Positions 22,576-30,188 of a stretch of 32,689 nucleotides of DNA are shown piece by piece; the stretch's first letter is position 1, and each line of letters starts with the position of its first letter. A program made the position numbers and the translations under genes. This stretch comes from JBBRMQ01 sp038230775 (lineage in GTDB: Bacteria; Acidobacteriota; Thermoanaerobaculia; Gp7-AA8), in NCBI GenBank assembly GCA_038230775.1, contig JBBRMQ010000016.1, positions 1-32,689 on the forward strand, written 5' to 3'. The notes beneath the pieces are model-generated. The model was not told the origin of the DNA. It searched no databases and saw nothing but the letters and a program-made list of their open reading frames with translations.

Positions 22576-23204
22576 TCGGCCCCCGCTTTCGCGGCCGCCG
22601 GCTTCGAGCCGGCGCCCGTCGTCGTCGTACCGCCACCCTTGGGTTCGATGTACACGAACGTCTTCGCGGTGAACTCCGAGGTAACCGTGCGCTCCTGCTG
22701 TTGCGAGAGCGCGGAGATGGTGATCTGCTCGACGTTCATGATGCGCGAGAAATTGCTCAGTCGATTGAACAGAATCGCTAGGTTGTGATAACGGCCATCC
22801 ACGGAGACTGAGATCGGCCACTCCGCGTACGGATCGCCGCCCGATGCCGGGGCGAGCTTCGGGAACGTCAGCTTGTGCAGGACGAAATCGCCCTGATCGA
22901 CGAGCGACTTGATCTTCTTGATGATCTCTTCCGTGTTGCGTGTGGACGGCAGAATGCGGCGCAGTTTCTCGAGCTCGAGCTCGAGGCGATGAACCTCTTC
23001 GCGGAACTGCGGCAGCTTGCGCTGGGCGGAGCGTCCCTGTTCGATCTTCGTGTCGAGATCCTTGATCTGCGACTCGGCCGCTTTGATGTCCTGCTTCACC
23101 TGTTCGATCAGCAGGTAGTGCACTCCGAAGATGATTCCACCAGCGACAATCAGGCCGACGATCAGGCCGACGTAAGCGGGCTTGCCTTCAAGTCCTAGCG
23201 CCAT
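22572..23204 (-). CDS. pilO: Type IV pilus inner-membrane protein PilO
   Basis: 210 residues from ATG 23204, with a GGGGGA site before it. One membrane helix (about 10-32) is followed by a coiled coil (about 40-95, QVKQDIKAAESQIKDLDTKI) and a ferredoxin-like periplasmic domain (PKLAPASG, EWPISVSVDGRYHNLAILFNRLSNFSRIMNVEQITI). A Gly/Thr/Ala-rich tail ends the protein. PilO pairs with PilN to align the pilus machine. It follows pilN by 8 bases and overlaps pilP. The 383-residue frame listed by a naive caller includes 173 residues of shadow. Confidence 0.93.
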   Translation of the reverse strand: MALGLEGKPAYVGLIVGLIVAGGIIFGVHYLLIEQVKQDIKAAESQIKDLDTKIEQGRSAQRKLPQFREEVHRLELELEKLRRILPSTRNTEEIIKKIKSLVDQGDFVLHKLTFPKLAPASGGDPYAEWPISVSVDGRYHNLAILFNRLSNFSRIMNVEQITISALSQQQERTVTSEFTAKTFVYIEPKGGGTTTTGAGSKPAAAKAGAE

Positions 23205-23212
23205 CGGTCCCC

Positions 23213-23884
23213 CTACCGCTTCCCCGATCCGGTCGTCGACGTCGTTCCCGATGTTCCGGTGGTCGTCGTCGATCCGGACGTCCCTGTCGTCGCCGCCTTC
23301 GGCGCGTAAACGAAATGGAAAGTCATGTCGAATGTGTACACAGGAGGATTCGGGTTCTGTTGAGACACATTGCTGAGATCCGGTTCCTCGAAGAGCGGAT
23401 CGTTCTTGACGTTCTCGACGAAGTTTGCGATCGCATTCGGATTGAGACCGCGGCCGCCGATCGTGATGGCGCCGCCGCTCATCGTCAGCTTGTCGAGCCA
23501 GACGAGATCCGGAAGATCCTGGCTGATGCGATCCATGATCCGCACAGGACCCTTCTGGTTCTGCTTCAGCAGATTGATGAGGTCGATCCGTTTCTGGAGG
23601 CTGTCCTTGCGCTTTTGAAACTCTTCGACTTCCTTGATGATCGCCTCGAGCCGCTGCGCCTCGGTCGTCTTCGCGGCGACGGTGTCGCGGCGCTCCGACA
23701 GGTTGTGCTTCTCCCACAGCCACCAGCCGCCGCCGATCAGGAGACCGAGGATCGCGCCGCCGATGATGAAGATGTTATTGAGGTTGCTTGGACCGGCCGC
23801 GGCCGAAACCGCAGCTCCAGCTCCCGGAGCTGCCCCAGCTCCGCGAACCGCCCGCCCCTCCCGCACTAAGTTGATCTTGATCAA
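23213..23884 (-). CDS. pilN: Type IV pilus inner-membrane protein PilN
   Basis: 223 residues. It opens with MIKINLVRE, the short cytoplasmic motif that docks in the PilM groove (INLxP in relatives). An Ala/Gly-rich insert (about 12-32) precedes the membrane helix (about 38-56), then a coiled coil (RRDTVAAKTTEAQRLEAIIKEVEEF) and a ferredoxin-like domain (WLDKLTMSGGAITIGGRGLNPNAIANFVENVKND). A Thr/Gly-rich tail resembles that of pilO. The start is TTG inside the overlap TTGA with the pilM stop, so it is translationally coupled. The insert between the docking motif and the membrane helix is longer than usual. Confidence 0.93.
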   Translation of the reverse strand: MIKINLVREGRAVRGAGAAPGAGAAVSAAAGPSNLNNIFIIGGAILGLLIGGGWWLWEKHNLSERRDTVAAKTTEAQRLEAIIKEVEEFQKRKDSLQKRIDLINLLKQNQKGPVRIMDRISQDLPDLVWLDKLTMSGGAITIGGRGLNPNAIANFVENVKNDPLFEEPDLSNVSQQNPNPPVYTFDMTFHFVYAPKAATTGTSGSTTTTGTSGTTSTTGSGKR

Positions 23885-24939
23885 GCGTCCCCCAACTTCC
23901 TTATGGCCAGACCGACGGCTATCGCCATGCTCGGGCCCACGACCGCCAGCTCTTCGGGGTTGAACTCTTTCTCATCGACCGTGATCTTCTGGAAGGGGTC
24001 CATGATGGCGACCGGGATGCCGAACTTGTCGCGGAGGATCGCGTCGAGGTTCAGCACGCCCGATCCGCCGCCGGCGAGAACGATCTCGTCGACGCGGTCG
24101 GCTCCGGAGGTCGCCGTGAAGAAGTCGAGCGTCTTGCGCAGCTCGCCGGCGAAGTCCTCCGAGACGGAGTTGAGGATTGGGATGACCTGCTGAATGGTGT
24201 AATCGCCAACCGCCTGACCCTTCTTCAGCTCCTCGGCCTGCTCGAAGGAGAGGCTGAGCTCGCGCTGGATCGCGTCGGTGTACTGATTGCCGCCGAACGT
24301 GATGTCGCGCCAGAAGAGTGACGTCGGTCCGGACAGAACGTTCACGTTCGTCACGGAGGCGCCGACGTTGACGAGCGCGAGGACCTTGCCTTCCTCGATC
24401 TCGTAGTTCATCTCGTAGGCGTTCTGCAGCGCGAAGGCGTCGACGTCGACGAGCTGCGCGACCTTGCCCGCCTGGCTGATCACCGACGTGTAATCGTTGA
24501 TCTTTTCCTTCTTCACGGCGACCAGGATGACGTCGATGTTGTCGCCGGTCCCGGGCGTGCTCAGCGGAACGTAGTCGAGGTTGACGTCGTTGATGTCGAA
24601 CGGAATGTACTGCTCGGCTTCCCACTGGATCGATTCGGCCAGCTCTTCCGGCGACATGGCCGGCAGAGTGATCTTCTTGATGATGACCGAGTGGCCCGAC
24701 AGCGACGTGGCGTAGTTGGGATTTTTGATCCCCTTGTCACTGTTCAGCCGCGAGATCGTCTCCACTACGAGAGACGAGTCCATGATGGACCCGTCGACGA
24801 TCGCTTCCGGAGACAGGCGCTCGATTCCCAGCTTGAGAAGTTGGAAAGTCCCGCCCTTCTTCTCCTTCAGCTCGACAAGTTTGACTGCCGAGGAGCCGAT
24901 ATCAAGGCCGACGACGTTTTTGCTCTTTGAGAAGAACAC
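23881..24939 (-). CDS. pilM: Type IV pilus ATPase-fold scaffold PilM
   Basis: 352 residues from GTG 24939 with a GGGGTGA site before it. The actin-like fold is clear: phosphate-1 loop VVGLDIGSSAVKLVEL (9-24), WEAEQYIPF, phosphate-2 ALVNVGASVTNVNVL, FGGNQYTDAI, and the adenosine motif LAGGGSGVLNLD. The cytoplasmic ring it forms binds the PilN N-terminus. It is the first gene of a seven-gene unit (pilM to the IPT lipoprotein), behind the strong promoter at 24999-25027. Pilin, PilB, PilT and PilC genes are not in the window. Confidence 0.95.
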   Translation of the reverse strand: MFFSKSKNVVGLDIGSSAVKLVELKEKKGGTFQLLKLGIERLSPEAIVDGSIMDSSLVVETISRLNSDKGIKNPNYATSLSGHSVIIKKITLPAMSPEELAESIQWEAEQYIPFDINDVNLDYVPLSTPGTGDNIDVILVAVKKEKINDYTSVISQAGKVAQLVDVDAFALQNAYEMNYEIEEGKVLALVNVGASVTNVNVLSGPTSLFWRDITFGGNQYTDAIQRELSLSFEQAEELKKGQAVGDYTIQQVIPILNSVSEDFAGELRKTLDFFTATSGADRVDEIVLAGGGSGVLNLDAILRDKFGIPVAIMDPFQKITVDEKEFNPEELAVVGPSMAIAVGLAIRKLGDA

Positions 24940-24998
24940 CGCTCACCCCATCCACTCTCACTACTTCTCTTAGGCCCCGGGTTGTGAAAAGTTGATCA

Positions 24999-25027
24999 AA
25001 ATTACAGGGTTTTATAAGTGGTGTCAA
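24999..25027 (-). promoter_or_regulatory. Sigma70-type promoter of the pilMNOPQ operon
   Basis: The minus strand has a perfect TTGACA (25027-25022), a 17-base spacer and TAATTT (25004-24999). Transcription should start near 24992, giving a leader of about 50 bases to the GTG at 24939. This AT-rich patch also separates the operon from the divergent rpmB. Confidence 0.75.
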
Positions 25028-25091
25028 CTCTACAGGAATTAGACTTATGAAGGCCTTACGTGCGATCGGAGCCTCCGAAATCGCACTTTGG

Positions 25092-25097
25092 TAGAAT
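25092..25097 (+). promoter_or_regulatory. Extended -10 box (TGG-TAGAAT) of rpmB
   Basis: TAGAAT is preceded by TGG, an extended -10 layout, and lies 33 bases before the ATG at 25131, with a GGAG ribosome binding site between. No good -35 is seen. Confidence 0.45.
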
Positions 25098-25130
25098 CCG
25101 GCACCTTTCACCTTAGGTTAGGAGTAGATC

Positions 25131-25325
25131 ATGGCAAAGATGTGCGAAGTCTGCGGAAAGACCCCGGTTTTCGGTAACCGGATCAGTCACGCTCACAATG
25201 TGAGCAGCCGCCGTTGGATGCCGAACCTGCAGAATGTCCGCGTGAAAATCGGCTCCGCCGTGAAGCGCATGAGCGTCTGCACGCGCTGCATCCGATCGGG
25301 CAAAATCCTGAAAGCCGCGAGATAG
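25131..25325 (+). CDS. rpmB: Large ribosomal subunit protein bL28
   Basis: 64 residues: MAKMCEVCGKTP, then NRISHAHNVSSRRWMPN, which is the hallmark of bL28. Two Cys pairs (CEVC at 5-8 and CTRC near 50) mark the zinc-binding form of the protein. A GGAG site precedes the ATG by 7 bases. The stop codon's last G is the first base of a heptamer hairpin that separates it from the convergent rel gene. Confidence 0.96.
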   Translation: MAKMCEVCGKTPVFGNRISHAHNVSSRRWMPNLQNVRVKIGSAVKRMSVCTRCIRSGKILKAAR

Positions 25326-25389
25326 CAGGTCGCGAGTCGCAGGTCGCTGGTCGGCCTTTCCGACCTGCGACCCGCTACCTGCGACCCGC
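25325..25389. repeat. Word-repeat hairpin (heptamer GCAGGTC family) exactly filling the rpmB-rel gap
   Basis: The left arm is GCAGGTC, GCGAGTC, GCAGGTC, GCTGGTC, GG (25325-25354). The right arm is CC, GACCTGC, GACCCGC, TACCTGC, GACCCGC (25360-25389), with TTT and flanking bases as the loop. Each left heptad faces a matching right heptad with zero to two changes. The element starts with the last base of the rpmB TAG and ends on the base before the rel TAG on the other strand. It probably serves as a two-way terminator. Confidence 0.9.
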
Positions 25390-27567
25390 CTACGCTGTCG
25401 CGTGCCTTACGTTGAACTTCCGTTCGACGTTCATCACCCCATCCACATCGGCGACCGACTTCAGCACACGCTCGAGATGTTTGAGATCGGCGATCTCGAG
25501 CACGAGCTCGGCCGTGGCTTTGCCGTCGCCGCTGCGGGTGTCCATCTGGCGGATGTTGGTTTTCAGATTCGCGATCGTCGACACGACGCGCGCGAGAATG
25601 CCCTGACGATCTTCCATGACGATCTCGAGCTCGATCTGGAATTGTGTCTGCCGCTCCCCCGCCCACTCGACCGCGATCTCACGATCGGGGTTGAACATCA
25701 GGTTCTTCACGTTCGGGCAGTTCGCGCTGTGCACCGCGACACCCTTGCCGCGCGTCACGTAGCCGACGATCCGCTCTCCCGGTAACGGATTGCAGCATTT
25801 CGCGAGATAGGTCATGAGCTCGTCGTAGCCCTTGACCTTGATCGCGGCCGCGGCGCCGCCGGTGAACGGAAAGATCTTCCGGACCGCGCGCTGGAGGACA
25901 CCTTCGTCGGTGAGTCCGGTCTCCTTCTGTTCGTCGGTGATGAAGCGCTCGACAATCGATCGCGGGGAGACTTTTCCGTAGCCGATGTCGGCGTACAGAT
26001 CTTCGAGTCGGCCGAGCCCGTACTCCGACAGCACGCCGTCGAGCGCGTTCTCGGCGACCAGTTTTCTCCAGCCGACCTTGTAGCGCTTCGCTTCCTTCTC
26101 GATCAGCTTGCGACCGAGCTCGATCGAGCGGTGTTTCTGTTCGGTGTTCAGCCAGTGGCGGATCTTGTGCCGCGCGCGCGACGTCGCGACCATGCCGACC
26201 CACTCGCGCGACGGCGTCTGCGTCGGTCCGGTGAGGATCTCGACGATGTCTCCGTTCTTCAGCGTGGTGCGCAGCGGAACGAGCTTGCCATTCACGCGAG
26301 CGCCGACGCAGCGATGACCGACGTCGGTGTGAATCCGATACGCGAAATCGAGCGGGCTCGCGCCGCGGGGGAAGGCGAAGACGTCACCCTTCGGCGTGAA
26401 CGTGTACACCTCGTCCGGATACAGATCGATCTTCAGCGAGTGCATGAAGACGCGCGGATCCTTGATGTCGTTCTGCCACTCGACGAGCTGCCGCAGCCAC
26501 AGGAAGTTCGCGTCGTCGTCCTTCGCGCCGACCCTTCCTTCCTTATATTTCCAGTGCGCCGCGATGCCCTGCTCCGCGATCAGATCCATTTCCCGCGTCC
26601 GGATCTGCACCTCGAACGGATGTCCCTTCTCCGCCACGACCGTGGTGTGCAGCGACTGGTAGAAATTCGGCTTCGGCATCGCGATGTAGTCCTTGATCCG
26701 GCCGGGAACCGGCCGCCACATCTGATGGATGATGCCCAGACACGCGTAGCAGTCCTTGATGGAGTCGCAGGTGATCCGGAACGCGAAGTAGTCGTACAGC
26801 TGCCCGATGTCGATTTCCTGCCGGCGCAGCTTTGACCAGATCGAGTACATCGACTTCACGCGCCCGTTGACGTCGCCCGAGATCTGGTTCTCGCGAAGCT
26901 TTGCGGTCAGCGTCACCTTGATGCGGTCGACGAGATCTCCCGATCCGGCCAGCTTCTCTTGCACCGACGCGTCGAGGTCTTCGAACTCGCGAGGATGCAT
27001 GTAGCTGAACGACAGGTCTTCGAGCTCGTTCTTCACGCGGCCCATGCCGAGGCGGTTGGCGATGGGGGCGTAGATTTCCATCGTCTCCTTCGCGATGGCA
27101 AACTGCCTCTCCTCCGGCAGGTACTGGAGGGTACGCATGTTGTGCAGCCGGTCGGCAAGCTTGACGAGCACGACGCGCAGGTCGCTCGTCATCGCCAGGA
27201 GCATCTTGCGGAAGGTCTCCGCCTGCTGCTCCTCCTTCGACACGTAGGCGTAACGGGAGATTTTCGTGACCCCGTCGACGAGTTCGGCCACATCGTCGCC
27301 AAAGGTCTCCTGCAGGATCTCCTTGGTGGTCAGGGTGTCTTCGAGGACGTCATGCAAGAGGCCGACGGCGATCGACGTCTCGTCCAGCCGCATGTCCGCG
27401 AGGATGTACGCAACGTTCAAAGGATGGACGAGATAGGGCTCGCCGGAGCTGCGCACCTGTCCCCGATGCTCCCGCGCCGAGAAGATGTAGGCGCGCTGCA
27501 GAAGCTCCTCGTCGAAGTCGGGCTTGTAGCTCTCGACGCGGTCGAGGATGTCTTCGAAGCGAATCAT
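25390..27567 (-). CDS. rel: Bifunctional (p)ppGpp synthetase/hydrolase, Rel/SpoT family
   Basis: 725 residues from ATG 27567. It makes and degrades the stringent-response alarmone. The HD hydrolase set is intact: H48, H72-D73, E76-D77 and D139 (LADRLHN). The synthetase region has RIKD (290-293), the R-x-K-D form found in bifunctional enzymes, PKPNFYQSLHT (298-308) and EVQIRTREMD. TGS (about 375-440), a helical region, a zinc-finger-like segment with CCNPLPGERIVGYVTRGKG and NCPN, and a C-terminal ACT domain (about 650-725) follow. An ATG at 27594 or the frame to 27714 would add residues that do not match the family. The gene faces the divergent PA2779-family operon. Confidence 0.95.
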   Translation of the reverse strand: MIRFEDILDRVESYKPDFDEELLQRAYIFSAREHRGQVRSSGEPYLVHPLNVAYILADMRLDETSIAVGLLHDVLEDTLTTKEILQETFGDDVAELVDGVTKISRYAYVSKEEQQAETFRKMLLAMTSDLRVVLVKLADRLHNMRTLQYLPEERQFAIAKETMEIYAPIANRLGMGRVKNELEDLSFSYMHPREFEDLDASVQEKLAGSGDLVDRIKVTLTAKLRENQISGDVNGRVKSMYSIWSKLRRQEIDIGQLYDYFAFRITCDSIKDCYACLGIIHQMWRPVPGRIKDYIAMPKPNFYQSLHTTVVAEKGHPFEVQIRTREMDLIAEQGIAAHWKYKEGRVGAKDDDANFLWLRQLVEWQNDIKDPRVFMHSLKIDLYPDEVYTFTPKGDVFAFPRGASPLDFAYRIHTDVGHRCVGARVNGKLVPLRTTLKNGDIVEILTGPTQTPSREWVGMVATSRARHKIRHWLNTEQKHRSIELGRKLIEKEAKRYKVGWRKLVAENALDGVLSEYGLGRLEDLYADIGYGKVSPRSIVERFITDEQKETGLTDEGVLQRAVRKIFPFTGGAAAAIKVKGYDELMTYLAKCCNPLPGERIVGYVTRGKGVAVHSANCPNVKNLMFNPDREIAVEWAGERQTQFQIELEIVMEDRQGILARVVSTIANLKTNIRQMDTRSGDGKATAELVLEIADLKHLERVLKSVADVDGVMNVERKFNVRHATA

Positions 27568-27621
27568 GCTCGCGTCGTGTAACAAGCGGTTCATGCTAGC
27601 AGTTCCGGCCAGCAGCGAGGA

Positions 27622-27637
27622 TGGTGCGGCTCTTGCT
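27622..27637 (+). promoter_or_regulatory. Candidate sigma54 promoter of the PA2779/PA2778 operon
   Basis: TGGTGCGGCTCTTGCT matches TGGCACG-N4-TTGCW at 10 of 12 fixed positions, with a perfect TTGCT and the exact GG-N10-GC spacing. Transcription would start near 27648, about 42 bases before the TTG at 27690. Confidence 0.5.
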
Positions 27638-27652
27638 GACCTCGCACGGCGG

Positions 27653-27669
27653 GGCCCCCGAGCGGGGCC
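27653..27669 (+). promoter_or_regulatory. Leader hairpin before the PA2779-family gene
   Basis: GGCCCC (27653-27658) and GGGGCC (27664-27669) pair around the loop CGAGC. If transcription starts near 27648, this stem would sit at the 5' end of the mRNA, ten bases before the ribosome binding site, and may stabilise the message. Confidence 0.4.
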
Positions 27670-27689
27670 GATGAAAAAGGAGGTTGCCC

Positions 27690-28046
27690 TTGAAGCGTTC
27701 CGTATTGGTTGCACTCGTCCTGGTGTTTGCTTTCGTGGCCGTCCCGTCGTTCGCTGCTCCGGTTCCGTCGAAGACCGCGGCGAATCAGAGCCTCGAGTCT
27801 CGTGATGCCGACCTCGCGCTCGTGCGCGACGTGGTGTCGAACGAGCAGGTTGCGCAGGCGCTCGCCTCGCGCGGGTTCACACCCGAGCAGGTCAATTCGC
27901 GTCTGGCACAGCTCGACCAGCAGGATCTGCATCAGCTCGCGCAGAACCTCAATCAGCTCCAGGCCGCCGGATTGACGCGCCAGGAGTGGCTGTGGATTGC
28001 GATTGGCGCCGTCGCCGCGCTGATCATCGTGATCGCTGTAAGCTAG
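27690..28046 (+). CDS. PA2779-family exported small protein
   Basis: 118 residues from TTG 27690, six bases after GGAGG; an in-frame TTG at 27684 touches that site and is less likely. A signal peptide (about 1-22) ends at SFAAP. The mature part has the family pattern: ESRDADLALVRDVVSNEQVAQALASRGFTPEQVNSRL, then a Q/L-rich helix, and a C-terminal membrane helix (WLWIAIGAVAALIIVIAVS). The family is named after a Pseudomonas aeruginosa protein, and its members usually lie directly before a PA2778-family peptidase gene, as here. Its function is unknown. The next gene starts 4 bases after its stop. Confidence 0.8.
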   Translation: MKRSVLVALVLVFAFVAVPSFAAPVPSKTAANQSLESRDADLALVRDVVSNEQVAQALASRGFTPEQVNSRLAQLDQQDLHQLAQNLNQLQAAGLTRQEWLWIAIGAVAALIIVIAVS

Positions 28047-28050
28047 TCGC

Positions 28051-29109
28051 GTGCAACGAATCACATCCTCAAGGGCGAGCGCGCTTCGGCGCCTCGCCCT
28101 CTTTTTTCCTCTCCTCTTCGCATCGTGCATCACGATGAACCCCCGCTCGGCCTCTCCGTCGAAGAGCGCCGTCGTCATCCCGGACATGCCGACCCAGACC
28201 TGGGGCATTGAGTCCTGCGGCGCCGGGTCACTCTCGACCGTTCTGCAGCACTACGGCGATCCCACCACGATGAAGCAATGGGACGACACGCTGCCGAAAA
28301 CCCGCGGCGGCGTGATGACTGTCGACCTGCTTCTCGCGGCGCGGCAAAAGGGATACGACGCACAACTCGTGACCGGCAACCGCACGATCGTCGAAGAGGA
28401 ACTGCGCAACGGTCACCCGGTGATCCTCATGCTGCAGGTGATTTTCGGTCCCGGGAAGAGCCTCGACTTCTTTCACTACGTGGTCGCGGACGGCATCGAT
28501 CCCGACCGCGGGCTGATCCGCACACAGTTCGGCGACGGCCATCTTCGCTGGGTCACCATCGACAAGCTCGACAAGACCTGGGCCGGCGGCGGCCACGCCG
28601 CCATTCTCATTCGGCCGCGCACCGCGCAGCAGAATCTTACCGCGGCGCTGCGCGAGGCGGTGGCGTTGGAAGAAGCCGGCAAGACTGCGGATGCGGCGGC
28701 GAAGTATCGCGAGCTCTCGCGGTCGAATCCCAAGTCGTCGGTCGTCTGGACGAACTACGGAAACGCGGAGATGCAACTCGGCGCGAATCCGGAAGCGGAG
28801 CGGGCATTCCGTGAAGCGCTGAAGCTCGATCCTGAATCGCGCGACGCGATGAACAACCTCGCCTGGCTGCTCTACCAGCAGAAACGCCTCGACGAAGCGG
28901 AATCGCTCGCGCGCAAGGCGGCATCGCAGCCGGGGCCGGACGTCTATCTGGTGCTCGACACGCTCGCACGCGTTCTGGCTGCGAAAGGCTCGTGCAACGA
29001 AGCGATGCGCACCTTCCAGGAAGCGATCGACGCCGTGCCGCAGACGCGGACTTCGATCCGCGCCGGCATCGAGAGCGGCATGGCGGACGCGCGTCGCAGC
29101 TGCTCGTGA
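28051..29109 (+). CDS. PA2778-family C39-like cysteine peptidase lipoprotein with TPR domain
   Basis: 352 residues from GTG 28051. The signal ends in LLFASC with Cys26, a lipobox with Phe at -3. The C39-like domain (about 45-190) has C56 in IESCGAGS, the Gln-like W/T pocket before it, H142 in FFHYVVADGID and a following Asp (D150 or D152). C39 enzymes cut after double-glycine leaders, but this stand-alone form has no known substrate. Two or three TPR units fill about 195-350 (AALREAVALEEAGKTADAAAKY, NYGNAEMQLGANPEAERAF). The codons for the signal peptide contain a strong intrinsic terminator (28072-28107). Its stop overlaps the GTG of the next gene. Confidence 0.85.
   Translation: MQRITSSRASALRRLALFFPLLFASCITMNPRSASPSKSAVVIPDMPTQTWGIESCGAGSLSTVLQHYGDPTTMKQWDDTLPKTRGGVMTVDLLLAARQKGYDAQLVTGNRTIVEEELRNGHPVILMLQVIFGPGKSLDFFHYVVADGIDPDRGLIRTQFGDGHLRWVTIDKLDKTWAGGGHAAILIRPRTAQQNLTAALREAVALEEAGKTADAAAKYRELSRSNPKSSVVWTNYGNAEMQLGANPEAERAFREALKLDPESRDAMNNLAWLLYQQKRLDEAESLARKAASQPGPDVYLVLDTLARVLAAKGSCNEAMRTFQEAIDAVPQTRTSIRAGIESGMADARRSCS
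28072..28107 (+). terminator. Intrinsic terminator inside the 5' coding region of the PA2778-family gene
   Basis: AGGGCGAG plus GCGC (28072-28084, with C28080 bulged) pairs with GCGCCTCGCCCT (28089-28100) around a UUCG tetraloop. C and six T follow (28101-28107). All parts of a Rho-independent terminator are present, yet it lies 21 bases inside the reading frame. It would end the PA2779 transcript or attenuate the three genes behind it. Confidence 0.75.
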
Positions 29110-30188
29110 AGTTCTCGCAGCGCGCCGACTGGAGTCCCGTTCTCAACCGGCTCACGGCCGCGCGCGGCGACCGTGAACTGCTCGATCTCGCGCAATCCAA
29201 TCCGACCCGCTGTGGGATCGACTATCCGCTCGACGAGCTTGCCGATGCGATGGCGCGCGCGGCTCGCCAACCCTACGACCCGCAGCCACGCGGACTCCGC
29301 TCCGCGCGCGAAGCGCTCGGAAATCCGGACGAGTTCATCCTCACCGCGTCCACCAGCGAGGCCTATTCGTATCTCTTCAAGCTGCTTTGCGATGCCGGCG
29401 ACAACGTCATCGTCGCCACGCCGTCGTATCCCCTATTCGAACATCTCGCGGGATTGGAGCTCATCCAGCTCCGCAGCTTTCCGCTCGAGTTTCATACGCG
29501 ATGGGAGCTCCACGCCGCACGCGTTCGCGAGACGATGGACGAGCGCACGAGGGCCATCATCGTCGTGAATCCGAACAACCCGACGGGATCGTTCGTCACC
29601 GAACGCGAGCAGGACGCAATCGCCGCAGCCGGCCTTCCGGTCATCTCGGATGAAGTCTTCCTCGACTACGGCAACGGCAAGTCCTTCGCGCGCTCCGACG
29701 TGCTGACGTTCACGCTCGGCGGGCTCTCGAAGTCGTGCGGTCTGCCGCATTTCAAACTTGGCTGGATCCGCGTCACCGGTCCTGGCAGGAACGACGCGTT
29801 GAGCGCTCTGGAGCTCATCGCAGACAACTACCTGTCCGCGTCCACGCCCGTCCAGGCCGCCTTACCCGACCTTCTCCGCCTCGGCGCCACCATCCGCCGC
29901 CGCATCACGGAACGCGTGCAGCGTAACCTCGAGCGTCTGCGCGCCGCGACGACGCCGAGCGTCACTCTTCTTCCAGTCGAAGGTGGATGGTCCGCCGTGA
30001 TCCGCGTTCCACGCGTGAAGACGGACGAGGACATCGCGATCGAGCTGATCGAGAAACACGGTGTGATCGTGCAGCCCGGATATTTCTTCGACTTTCAGGA
30101 CGACGGCCATCTAGTCGTCTCCCTGCTCACGGAACCCGGGATATTCGATGAAGGCATCCGTCGAGTGATGGATATGATTCTGTCGTGA
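29106..30188 (+). CDS. PLP-dependent aminotransferase, class I/II
   Basis: 360 residues from GTG 29106, inside a GTGA overlap with the peptidase stop. It is a fold-type I aminotransferase: substrate-end motif QSNPTRCGIDYP, cofactor loop TSEAYSYLF, aromatic stacking region TPSYPLFEHL, NPNNPTGS, D in ISDEVFLDYG, and Schiff-base lysine K209 in GLSKSCGLPHFK. A C-terminal Arg that would bind the alpha-carboxylate is in the GYFFDF...LVVSLLTEP region or missing from the usual place. The amino acid used is not evident. The frame is open upstream to 28992, but those residues are shadow of the peptidase gene. Confidence 0.9.
   Translation: MKFSQRADWSPVLNRLTAARGDRELLDLAQSNPTRCGIDYPLDELADAMARAARQPYDPQPRGLRSAREALGNPDEFILTASTSEAYSYLFKLLCDAGDNVIVATPSYPLFEHLAGLELIQLRSFPLEFHTRWELHAARVRETMDERTRAIIVVNPNNPTGSFVTEREQDAIAAAGLPVISDEVFLDYGNGKSFARSDVLTFTLGGLSKSCGLPHFKLGWIRVTGPGRNDALSALELIADNYLSASTPVQAALPDLLRLGATIRRRITERVQRNLERLRAATTPSVTLLPVEGGWSAVIRVPRVKTDEDIAIELIEKHGVIVQPGYFFDFQDDGHLVVSLLTEPGIFDEGIRRVMDMILS

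Noticed and set aside
24902..25111. A 69-residue ORF upstream of pilM
   Set aside because: It overlaps the pilM start and the TTGACA promoter, and its sequence is not protein-like in a convincing way.
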